From: Deltaproteobacteria bacterium
GTDB taxonomy: Bacteria > Desulfobacterota > Desulfobacteria > Desulfobacterales > ETH-SRB1
Direction of reading: 5' to 3'
Assembly: GCA_030627475.1 (NCBI GenBank)
Contig: DAOURZ010000097.1
Location: 1-5,917 of the forward strand
DNA length: 5,917 nucleotides
Shown here: positions 1-5,898 of the stretch, in pieces
Position numbering within the stretch: position 1 is the first letter of the stretch
How the letters are laid out: each line of letters begins with the position of its first letter
Notes under the pieces: generated by a model
Seen by the model: only the letters and a program-made list of their open reading frames with translations
Database searches by the model: none
What the model was told of the DNA's origin: nothing
Position numbers and translations under genes: made by a program

Positions 1-181
1 GACCGGATAGTCTTTCCTTTACTATGCGTGCAACTTCCCTGCGTTTCTCTTTTGGAATTTTGAGATAGGTTCCGAGAGATACAACAAGTCGTTGCCTGGG
101 ACCTTTTTCGGTACGAATGTTTTCGACCAATTGCAATACGGGCGATTTAGAATTTTTAGAAATTGCTTCTCTGAAAAACAT
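1..181 (-). CDS. IS4/IS1634-type transposase, N-terminal part (runs off left edge)
   Basis: This open frame starts at ATG 181-179 and continues past the left edge, giving 60 residues. It begins MFFREAISKNSKSPVLQLVE, followed by a KGPRQR segment (residues 26-31), a VVSLGTY strand (33-39) and a basic, helical IPKEKRREVARIVKERL stretch (42-58). An MF(F/V)RE start, a LVEN-R...GPRQ segment and a V-SLG strand are what I recall of IS4/IS1634-type transposase N-termini; the catalytic DDE domain would lie outside the window. AGGAG at 190-194 sits 8 nt before the ATG and overlaps the stop codon of the methyltransferase gene, so the gene could be translated from operon mRNA. Only 11 nt separate it from that stop codon, leaving little room for an IS terminal repeat. 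Family assignment is from pattern memory; whether the gene is intact cannot be judged. Confidence 0.65.
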   Translation of the reverse strand, partial: MFFREAISKNSKSPVLQLVENIRTEKGPRQRLVVSLGTYLKIPKEKRREVARIVKERLSG

Positions 182-189
182 TGCTCCAT

Positions 190-194
190 CTCCT
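190..194 (-). promoter_or_regulatory. Ribosome binding site of the transposase gene
   Basis: On the minus strand this reads AGGAG, 8 nt before the ATG at 181-179. It overlaps the TAG stop of the upstream methyltransferase gene (193-195), which suggests coupled translation. A second GGAG (184-187) is only 2 nt from the ATG and is too close to be useful. Confidence 0.55.
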
Positions 195-1404
195 AATATA
201 GAAAAGATTTGCCTGTATTTTTCAGGGTATGATCATCACGCATATAATTGGGTTGGCTGCTATTGCGTTTAATCGCATCTAAACCTTCAGGATCATAAGC
301 CTCAATTTCATATTCAGGGGCTTGGTCCGGGCTGGTTTTTTTACAGAGATCTATATGCTTTTCAAGTTTTGCTATGGAAAACGAAACCAGCTCCTTTAAG
401 AAACCAAAAGAATGCCTCATCTGATGAAAACTGTATTTTTTCATCAAGGCAAAGCCATTAATTGCATCTTTCTCGGATTTTTCATTCGGTTTTTCCTGAT
501 TTGTTGTGCAAGCAGTCTGTATGGAAGGTATTTTTAATCGTTTGTTTATTTTTTCCAAAAGCAGGTTAGCAATATTGTGGGATACCATACCAAGATCAAC
601 AGAATAGTTTTTTTGGATATTAGCAATGGAAGGCAGGCCTGCATCAACGACCATTATGCCTGGATTAACTAATTGCGCAAGGGCTATTCCAAATAACGCT
701 TCCGCGTGAGTCAAAGTCAAGAGTCCTGACATGCTATAAGGCGCTGAAAGCCCTGCCATAGGCATTGTTGAAACATAAACAGGCAAGCCTTTCCTGACAC
801 AAGACAGGAAAGGGTCTATCATTTCTTCAATAACATTCAGAGGGCTGTTTATAATGGAAAACTGTACTGTCAGTTCCCCTCTGGTTTCATGAACCTGCTT
901 GGCTCTGGCTATCCCTTCTTCAGTTACGGCTGCAATGTATATTGGCTTTGAACAATTTTCAATTATTGTATCTATTACTTTTACTTCCCGGTTTCTTATC
1001 AGTACTCCTCTTGCCATAAAATTTATTATTTCTGTTTTATTGACTATTTTTGCTATTCTAACAAGGTGCTCTAAGGTAGGAGCTATTAGTTCACCTGTGT
1101 TATCATCATAAAGAAATGGTGCTGTACCTCCAACACCGAAGGAGTTTTCCGGAATCCAGTATTTGTCCCTTTTAGGGGTAATGTTGATTGCCTGTTCAAC
1201 TAGTGGACTAAGAATATGAATGTGTCCGGTAGTTTCATCAAAGGCAGCCAGACCGGTATCCTCGAAAATCTGTCTGACTTCCGCGGATTTGCATTTAACT
1301 CCTGTTTCTTCCAGAATATTTAATGCATCCTGATGTATTTTTTCCAAAAGATTACAGTTCTCAATATCCGTTTTTTCGTCCAAAGCTTGCGTTTTTGTAT
1401 CCAT
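193..1404 (-). CDS. MttB-superfamily (trimethylamine methyltransferase-like) protein, paralogue 1
   Basis: A 403-residue protein of the MttB superfamily, whose characterised members move a methyl group from trimethylamine or glycine betaine to the cobalt of a partner corrinoid protein in the cytoplasm. Visible family blocks are an N-terminal helix (HQDALNILEETGV, 24-36), GGTAPFLYDD (92-101), the core MPMAGLSAPYSMSGLLTLTHAE followed by LFGIALAQLVNPG (214-249), and a C-terminal RHSFGFLKELVSFSIAKLE helix. Characterised relatives are longer, nearer 470-500 residues. There is no in-frame TAG, so it is not a pyrrolysine enzyme. The core is about half identical to the second paralogue at 4408-5634 and the C-termini match (N-GK-F). 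ATG 1404 is preferred over GTG 1419 because GGAG (1414-1417) lies 9 nt before the ATG, while nothing resembling a ribosome site precedes the GTG. It follows the FAD oxidoreductase by 5 nt, so co-translation is likely. The superfamily is secure; substrate and even methyl transfer are inferred. Confidence 0.88.
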   Translation of the reverse strand: MDTKTQALDEKTDIENCNLLEKIHQDALNILEETGVKCKSAEVRQIFEDTGLAAFDETTGHIHILSPLVEQAINITPKRDKYWIPENSFGVGGTAPFLYDDNTGELIAPTLEHLVRIAKIVNKTEIINFMARGVLIRNREVKVIDTIIENCSKPIYIAAVTEEGIARAKQVHETRGELTVQFSIINSPLNVIEEMIDPFLSCVRKGLPVYVSTMPMAGLSAPYSMSGLLTLTHAEALFGIALAQLVNPGIMVVDAGLPSIANIQKNYSVDLGMVSHNIANLLLEKINKRLKIPSIQTACTTNQEKPNEKSEKDAINGFALMKKYSFHQMRHSFGFLKELVSFSIAKLEKHIDLCKKTSPDQAPEYEIEAYDPEGLDAIKRNSSQPNYMRDDHTLKNTGKSFLY

Positions 1405-1409
1405 GTTCT

Positions 1410-2741
1410 CTAACTCCACGGGAAAGGACTATTGGAAACAGGATGAAGCTCGCCTTTTGCATAACGTTCAAATCTGAAAGGTTTAAGCAGACTCTGTTTT
1501 TCTCCTGTAATTTCTTTGGCAATCAGTTTGCCGATACCGATCATTTTGTAACCATGATTGGAATCAAGAATCATATAGCAATTATCTTTCATTGTATCGA
1601 AAACAGGAAAATTGTCAGGTGTAAACGCACCGAGGCCGCCAGACGGCTCATTCTTATAATTTTGATATTTATTCTCATACCTTTTCTGACAGTGAGCAAG
1701 AGCGGATGTCCACATATGAACAAAATCCGGGCCTACAACAAAATCCGGGGAATCAATACCATACGGATCAACCCTGACCTCGCCTTTAACAATATATGGA
1801 GCAGCTCCTCCCTGAACACCTCCAAAATGAAAGTCAGGCTTATAATATATACCCCACATTTTGTCAGTAATAAGGGATCCATCCTCACTGGAATACAGGG
1901 GGGCATCAGTATCAATATGAATAACCGGAGGCATATTGCCGGCGTTATTCATTGCATAGTCAGGTGAAACCCCAAGAGTGCCCTCAACAAGACCCCAGTA
2001 TGTCCACATATCAACGTTTTTATGAATATTCCCATCATTATCTTTGATATCTATTTGATCGGGCAGATCAAGCATGTTCCAAAAGCTTTTGGCCCATGGT
2101 CCGGCTCCAATGATTACATAATCACATTTAATATTTCCTTTTTGAGTTTCTACAGCGGTTACAGAATTGTTGTCTGTTTTTAACCCTGTAACTTTGACCC
2201 CTGTAAGAATTCTTACGCCTTCGGATTCTGCCTTGTCGGCAAGGCGATAAAGTGATTTTGTATTGTGTGCATATCCACCTTTTAATTCATGCAAAACAGA
2301 TGTAATGTTTTTAGCCTGCCAGTCATGGAAAATATTTTCTCTCATATATTTCAGACATTCTTTTTCTCCCTCAATAAACAAGGAATCATAGCCTATCTCC
2401 TGCTGTTGCTTATGAATTTCAGCAACATCGGCATGCATGGATTCGCAGGATATCTGCATATAGCCTATTGGATGATATCCGTATCCTTTTGCATCTTCTT
2501 CCCAGAGGGCTACGCTATGAGCCATGAGTTCCCGCATGGCCGGCTGAAAATAATTATTTCTTATTATACCACATGCAATACCTGAAGCACCGGCTCCGAT
2601 TGCTGCTTTATCAATAACAAGAATATCTTTGCCTGACCCGACTTTTTTTTGCTTTAGTTCCTTTGCCAAATGATATGCGGTGCTCAATCCATGTATGCCT
2701 GCACCTATAATTACATATTTGTAGTTTGCTGGAAATGACAT
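1410..2741 (-). CDS. FAD-dependent amine oxidoreductase, DAO family (sarcosine/glycine oxidase-like)
   Basis: A 443-residue flavoprotein of the D-amino-acid oxidase (DAO) fold. The FAD-binding Rossmann motif is GAGIHG (13-18), with an acidic ribose-binding residue at D44 and then GAGASG (49-54). CGIIRNNY (57-64) resembles the T-x-I-IRSNYL block of sarcosine oxidase beta subunits. AGPWAKSF marks the central FAD contact. The C-terminal block TPDNFPVFD (374-382) plus SNHGYKMIGIGKLIAKE (394-410) matches the TPD...HG-K flavin segment of the family. The cysteine that holds FAD covalently in monomeric sarcosine oxidase is Gly here (five residues before TPD), so FAD is probably not bound that way. 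The middle region, roughly 215-365, which should carry substrate specificity, is not familiar. Family members oxidise secondary or tertiary amines and N-methyl amino acids. GAGG (2750-2753) lies 8 nt before the ATG. No signal peptide is seen, so it is probably cytoplasmic. The fold is secure; the substrate is unknown. Confidence 0.9.
   Translation of the reverse strand: MSFPANYKYVIIGAGIHGLSTAYHLAKELKQKKVGSGKDILVIDKAAIGAGASGIACGIIRNNYFQPAMRELMAHSVALWEEDAKGYGYHPIGYMQISCESMHADVAEIHKQQQEIGYDSLFIEGEKECLKYMRENIFHDWQAKNITSVLHELKGGYAHNTKSLYRLADKAESEGVRILTGVKVTGLKTDNNSVTAVETQKGNIKCDYVIIGAGPWAKSFWNMLDLPDQIDIKDNDGNIHKNVDMWTYWGLVEGTLGVSPDYAMNNAGNMPPVIHIDTDAPLYSSEDGSLITDKMWGIYYKPDFHFGGVQGGAAPYIVKGEVRVDPYGIDSPDFVVGPDFVHMWTSALAHCQKRYENKYQNYKNEPSGGLGAFTPDNFPVFDTMKDNCYMILDSNHGYKMIGIGKLIAKEITGEKQSLLKPFRFERYAKGELHPVSNSPFPWS
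1414..1417 (-). promoter_or_regulatory. Ribosome binding site deciding the start of MttB paralogue 1
   Basis: GGAG on the minus strand lies 9 nt before ATG 1404-1402 and just inside the end of the FAD oxidoreductase gene (stop 1410-1412). The alternative GTG at 1419-1417 overlaps this motif and has only a pyrimidine-rich stretch before it, so the ATG is the better start. Confidence 0.55.
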
Positions 2742-2756
2742 TTAATATACCTCAAT

Positions 2757-2899
2757 GAGGCAATTTTAAAACGTTCCCTTTTGCCCAATATCTACGTCAT
2801 GCGAAAATTTTAATCCTCGAAATACTCAAAGTATTCCTGTAGTGAAAATTTTCGTCTTTCTTGATCTTGCAACAAAATTGAACATTTTGGAACTGCCTC
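2757..2899. repeat. 143-bp imperfect palindrome, MITE-like element
   Basis: Most of the gap between the amide ligase and the FAD oxidoreductase is one inverted repeat centred on base 2828. The ends are GAGGCA (2757-2762) and TGCCTC (2894-2899). Going inwards, GTTC 2773-2776 pairs with 2880-2883, TTTTG 2779-2783 with 2873-2877, CGAAAATTTT 2802-2811 perfectly with 2845-2854, and AATACT 2821-2826 with AGTATT 2830-2835 around a CAA loop. Folding 2760-2826 onto 2830-2896 without gaps pairs about 40 of 67 positions. Terminal repeats, this length and the lack of coding suggest a miniature inverted-repeat element or large REP-type repeat. It could fold as RNA in either direction and may affect expression of the downstream genes. 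No target-site duplication is clear. The inverted repeat is seen directly; its mobility is inferred. Confidence 0.7.
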
Positions 2900-2912
2900 T
2901 CAATGAATAGTT

Positions 2913-4394
2913 TTATTTGAAAGGATCCCATCTGACTGTTTGTTTTTCATAGGAAGGTGGAAATTGTTTTAAAAATTCATCGTAGTAAAACAATTCTTTA
3001 AAAGAAGCGAATGGCAAACCATAAGCTGCTTTCGGTCTCATTTTAATTTCCCGGGGATCAATTTTTTCAGAAATAAGTTCATCCATGATATCATCCATGC
3101 CAACACCCATGGCAAACCTTAGTTTTTCACGATTTGCTATTTGTTCAGGAAGTATATCTCTGAATGCCTCTCTCAAAATGTACTTTTCAATCTGTTTTTC
3201 TCCATAGATTTTCCAGCTCATGGGAATTTTCTGGCTGAAATCAACTATTTTTTTATCCAGGAATGGAGTTCTGTACTGAACGCCATTGGCCATCCAGGCG
3301 CGATCTAGGCGCCTTAATGCGGTGTTATAAGATATTTCCAAAAGCTTTTTTGCCAGCCTTTCTCTTTGCTCATCACTTTTAACCTTTGGATTTTTCAAAA
3401 CCATGCGATAGCCGCCAAATAGTTCATCAGCTCCTTCACCTACAAAAATACAGTTTGTATGTTCCTTAACCATCTTTGATACATAATAATTAGAAATAAT
3501 ACCGGAGATACAGTCTTCATCAAAACTTTCCAGATACCAGACTGCATCACTGATAAAATTTTTTACATCTGAATCAGAGATTAAATATATATGATGTTCC
3601 AGCCCAAGATATTTTGCCATTAATTTTGCATTTTCCAGATCCGGACCAGGTGCTTTTTCAACAGCACCTGTAAAAACTTTTAGATTTGGATTAAATTCTT
3701 TAGCTATGGCTGCTATAATAGAACTATCCAGACCACCGCTTAAAGAAATCCCGCCAACACCATCCATTCTTATTTTAACGGCCTCAATCAGAAGATCCCT
3801 TAAAATATCAATAGCCTCTTTCATATTGGTAAATTCAGGCAATTCAGGAGAATAGGACTTAAATTCTTTCATTCCCTTTTTTGAGCTGTATATGTTGCCG
3901 GGAGCAAGTTCCTGTATATTAAATTGAACATGATCTTTTAATCCCTTCATTTCTGAGCTGAAATAAAAAGTGCCATTATTTGAACCAAAAAACAGCGGCC
4001 TTGCGCCAACATGATCTCTTGCCAGGATTGTTTCCTCATCCTTTTCAACGATAGCACAGGAAAAACTTCCATAAAGCTTTGAAAAACAATCTTTTTCATA
4101 CTTTTCATAGTATTGTTTAAAAAGTTCTATGTCACTTTGGTTTTCAGGTCTGTCATTGTAAAGCTCACCGTCAAAAAGTATATAAGGCGGTTCTTCAATT
4201 GAAGTACAATAAGTTTTATCGGGAGTTAAATTGATTTCATTGGCTCCCAAAGCACCTCTATCGTCTGTAAGAGTGCGTATTGTGCTGTTATCTGAACCAC
4301 GATGGCGCATATATTTCAGCATTTTACCTACTTGCTTTGTTGAGTTGAAACAAATTTTTCCGTGTTGTGATATAATACCTGCTATACTTGCCAT
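2913..4394 (-). CDS. Asparagine-synthetase-like amide ligase without the glutaminase cysteine
   Basis: A 493-residue, two-domain protein of the AsnB family; AsnB itself is usually about 550 residues. The synthetase domain looks intact: ATP-pyrophosphatase loop SLSGGLDSS (217-225), PGPDLENAK (249-257), GEGADELFGGY (319-329), R-DRAWMANGVQYRTPFLD (362-380) and REKLRFAMGVG (422-432). It should activate a carboxylate as an acyl-AMP and form an amide. The N-terminal glutaminase domain keeps the fold (MRHRGSD 29-35, SDIEL 87-91, RDHVGARP 126-133) but has lost its chemistry: the usual MCGIAG start is MASIAG, so the nucleophilic Cys is Ala, and the NGE(I/L)YN asparagine is Asp (DGELYN, 75-80). I infer that it uses free ammonia or another amine. 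Glu320 sits where beta-lactam synthetases have Tyr, arguing against ring closure. AGGAG (4402-4406) lies 7 nt before the ATG, and the gene follows the methyltransferase by 13 nt. Family sure; substrate unknown. Confidence 0.9.
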   Translation of the reverse strand: MASIAGIISQHGKICFNSTKQVGKMLKYMRHRGSDNSTIRTLTDDRGALGANEINLTPDKTYCTSIEEPPYILFDGELYNDRPENQSDIELFKQYYEKYEKDCFSKLYGSFSCAIVEKDEETILARDHVGARPLFFGSNNGTFYFSSEMKGLKDHVQFNIQELAPGNIYSSKKGMKEFKSYSPELPEFTNMKEAIDILRDLLIEAVKIRMDGVGGISLSGGLDSSIIAAIAKEFNPNLKVFTGAVEKAPGPDLENAKLMAKYLGLEHHIYLISDSDVKNFISDAVWYLESFDEDCISGIISNYYVSKMVKEHTNCIFVGEGADELFGGYRMVLKNPKVKSDEQRERLAKKLLEISYNTALRRLDRAWMANGVQYRTPFLDKKIVDFSQKIPMSWKIYGEKQIEKYILREAFRDILPEQIANREKLRFAMGVGMDDIMDELISEKIDPREIKMRPKAAYGLPFASFKELFYYDEFLKQFPPSYEKQTVRWDPFK

Positions 4395-4401
4395 CTTTTA
4401 A

Positions 4402-4406
4402 CTCCT
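4402..4406 (-). promoter_or_regulatory. Ribosome binding site of the amide ligase gene
   Basis: AGGAG on the minus strand, 7 nt before ATG 4394-4392, lies inside the 13-nt gap after the TAA stop (4408-4410) of the methyltransferase. It fixes the MASIAG start, which matters because the missing N-terminal cysteine depends on it. The tight spacing supports one transcript. Confidence 0.6.
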
Positions 4407-4407
4407 T

Positions 4408-5634
4408 TTAATTTACAAAAATTTTCCCAAGGTTTGCTGTTGTAAGCGGATCATCCATATACATTCTCAGACGGTTTCGCTTTATAGATTTCATTCCTCT
4501 TTCATCATATATAGGCATTTCAACTTCAGGAGCATCGTCAGGACTGATCGCTTCTGCGATTTTAATGCTTTTTTCAAGTTTTTCTAAAGAGAAATCAATT
4601 AGATAGCGAAGGAAAGAAAATGGATGTCGCATCATATGAAATCCATATTTAAGGCATAAAGCCTGACCTTTTTTTGCATCATCATATGCCTTTTGCGTGG
4701 GATGTTCTTCATGGGTTGTTCCTGCACTTTGGAATGTTGGTATATCAAGCATTAAATTTAGATGACTCATAAGGATATTAAGGAAATTATGGCTTATAAG
4801 ACCATAATTTGGATTATAATCTATCCTGGGATCGGCAATGGTCGGAAAACCTGCATGTACACATGTTACACCAGGATTGAGTAATTGAGCTACACATATG
4901 CCAAACAATACTTCTGCATGTGTCATGGCAAGCACCCCATTGTAACAGTAAGGTGCACTTATACCGGCCATGGGCATTGCCGATATAAATACCGGCAAGC
5001 CGGCCTTTACGACTTTTACAAAATATTCCGAGAAGTTTTCATTGACCTCAAGGGGTGGGCGGGTAAGGCAGAAAACAATCATGATATTCTTTCTTTTTTC
5101 ATAAAGTTTTACTGCGCTTGCAAGAGATTCGTCTGAGGTTACGGCAAAATAAAGCGGCTTATTGCAGTTCTCATCCATTATGTTCATTTGCCGGACTTCG
5201 TCTTTTAATTTTACACCTCTGCCCATACCGCCTACTACATTATTTTTTTCAGCAATTCGTGCGATCCGGATAACATGTTCTTCTGCAGGAATAACGCCGC
5301 CTTTTCCTGTTTTGTCATCATAAATATATGGCGCGGTTCCGCCTATAAAAAAACTGTTCCGAGGTACAAAAAAATCATTTAAACCCGGAACATTATTAAG
5401 GCATCGCTTAACCAATTCAGAAGTAATAAATATCCTGTTTTCATATAAAACCGCCAAGCCTTCGGGTTCATATTTTTTGCAGGCTCCTTGAATTTCTTTT
5501 TGTTTACAACCCACACCAAGATTTTCAAGTATCCATAATGCATCTTCATGTACCTGAAGAAGCATGTCTACTGTATTTTTATTGAGCAAAGATTTAGACT
5601 TTTCAATTTGTTCTTTGTTTAATGGTTTAACCAA
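4408..5634 (-). CDS. MttB-superfamily (trimethylamine methyltransferase-like) protein, paralogue 2
   Basis: A 408-residue MttB-superfamily protein, nearly the same length as its paralogue at 193-1404 and likewise shorter than typical family members. Conserved blocks are VHEDALWILENLGV (28-41), GGTAPYIYDD (98-107), GLPVFISAMPMAGISAPY (212-229) with THAEVLFGI and AQLLNPG (238-255), GLISHN (278-283), GTTHEEHP (305-312), RHPFSFLRYLIDFSLEKLE (336-354) and a C-terminal NLGKIF. No TAG is in frame, so it has no pyrrolysine. Family knowledge suggests methyl transfer from a quaternary or tertiary amine to a corrinoid protein, but none is encoded here. The start is TTG: AAGGAG (5641-5646) lies 6 nt upstream and an in-frame TAA directly precedes the TTG, so no earlier start is possible; the first ATG, codon 24, would remove the N-terminal helix region. 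It heads the cluster of four enzyme genes. Superfamily secure, role inferred. Confidence 0.88.
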   Translation of the reverse strand: MVKPLNKEQIEKSKSLLNKNTVDMLLQVHEDALWILENLGVGCKQKEIQGACKKYEPEGLAVLYENRIFITSELVKRCLNNVPGLNDFFVPRNSFFIGGTAPYIYDDKTGKGGVIPAEEHVIRIARIAEKNNVVGGMGRGVKLKDEVRQMNIMDENCNKPLYFAVTSDESLASAVKLYEKRKNIMIVFCLTRPPLEVNENFSEYFVKVVKAGLPVFISAMPMAGISAPYCYNGVLAMTHAEVLFGICVAQLLNPGVTCVHAGFPTIADPRIDYNPNYGLISHNFLNILMSHLNLMLDIPTFQSAGTTHEEHPTQKAYDDAKKGQALCLKYGFHMMRHPFSFLRYLIDFSLEKLEKSIKIAEAISPDDAPEVEMPIYDERGMKSIKRNRLRMYMDDPLTTANLGKIFVN

Positions 5635-5640
5635 TTATTT

Positions 5641-5646
5641 CTCCTT
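5641..5646 (-). promoter_or_regulatory. Ribosome binding site supporting the TTG start
   Basis: AAGGAG on the minus strand is followed by AAATAA and then TTG (5634-5632). The strong match and 6-nt spacing justify a TTG start. The TAA within the spacer is in frame and rules out any upstream start. Confidence 0.65.
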
Positions 5647-5656
5647 GTGATTTCAA

Positions 5657-5692
5657 TAGCAAAAGCCATTTTGTTCATTATGACTTTTGCTA
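5657..5692 (-). other. RNA hairpin between the zinc-ribbon gene and MttB paralogue 2
   Basis: On the minus strand, TAGCAAAAGTCAT (5692-5680) can pair with ATGGCTTTTGCTA (5669-5657) to form a 13-bp stem with a 10-nt loop. Twelve pairs are Watson-Crick; the thirteenth (5683/5666) is a U-G wobble only in the minus-strand RNA and an A-C mismatch on the plus strand. The stem begins at the zinc-ribbon TAG stop (5692-5690) and ends about 10 nt before the methyltransferase ribosome site. No run of U follows it, so it is not a standard intrinsic terminator; an RNA-processing, stability or attenuation role is possible. The structure is read directly; the function is unknown. Confidence 0.6.
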
Positions 5693-5860
5693 CATGTTGG
5701 CTTTTGCCAATCCAGTACTTCTTGAATTTTTTAAGAGTTGGTTTTTGCTATTTTTTTTATGCCCACACTTAGGACATCGCTTAAAGCCATCTTGAGCCTC
5801 TCTAGTCGGCAGATTATATCCGTGTTTACATTTAGGGCAGTTCATTTTTTTTACTGGCAT
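5690..5860 (-). CDS. Small zinc-ribbon protein
   Basis: A 56-residue basic protein with two CxxC knuckles, CPKC (8-11) and CPKC (29-32), 17 residues apart, each set in a CPKC(K/G)H context typical of a zinc ribbon binding one structural zinc ion. The C-terminal tail (33-56) is rich in Lys, Asn and Ser and probably disordered. Similar proteins often bind nucleic acid or other proteins, but I do not recognise a specific family. The start is MPVKK at 5860, because AGGAGG (5866-5871) lies 5 nt before it; the frame is open further upstream to an ATG near 5914, but that start is less likely. It reads in the same direction as the enzyme genes but is separated from them by a hairpin, so operon membership is uncertain. 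Confidence 0.7.
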   Translation of the reverse strand: MPVKKMNCPKCKHGYNLPTREAQDGFKRCPKCGHKKNSKNQLLKNSRSTGLAKANM

Positions 5861-5865
5861 CTTAT

Positions 5866-5871
5866 CCTCCT
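5866..5871 (-). promoter_or_regulatory. Ribosome binding site deciding the zinc-ribbon start
   Basis: AGGAGG on the minus strand, a full anti-16S match, sits 5 nt before ATG 5860-5858. This makes the internal Met, rather than the far upstream one, the real start. Confidence 0.65.
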
Positions 5872-5898
5872 GAAGTATCTGAACGAAAACTCCTCTTC

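Noticed and set aside
181..195. Pyrrolysine read-through of the TAG ending MttB paralogue 1
   Set aside because: The protein already ends at the same place as its paralogue, which has a TAA stop, and the frame beyond overlaps the transposase gene out of phase.
1323..1967. A 214-codon open frame on the plus strand
   Set aside because: It lies antisense to the FAD oxidoreductase and the start of MttB paralogue 1, both strongly conserved; its protein has no recognisable motif and no ribosome site.
2289..2585. A 98-codon plus-strand frame with a hydrophobic stretch
   Set aside because: It is antisense to the FAD oxidoreductase N-terminal half; the hydrophobicity reflects the complementary codons.
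2750..2760. Small palindrome CCTCAATGAGG as an operator
   Set aside because: Only five base pairs; it is explained by the ribosome site of the oxidoreductase meeting the edge of the larger palindromic element.
2913..4394. Beta-lactam synthetase or carbapenam synthetase
   Set aside because: Missing Cys fits, but the GEGADELFGGY motif keeps Glu where those ring-forming enzymes have Tyr, and the other motifs are closer to true asparagine synthetase.
5657..5692. Rho-independent terminator after the zinc-ribbon gene
   Set aside because: The stem is strong but the RNA continues UUGAAAUCACAAGG with no U-tract, so ordinary intrinsic termination is not supported.
5635..5710. Sigma-70 promoter for MttB paralogue 2
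   Set aside because: A TTGGCA at 5710-5705 and CATAAT further on are about 22 nt apart, too far for a convincing -35/-10 pair.
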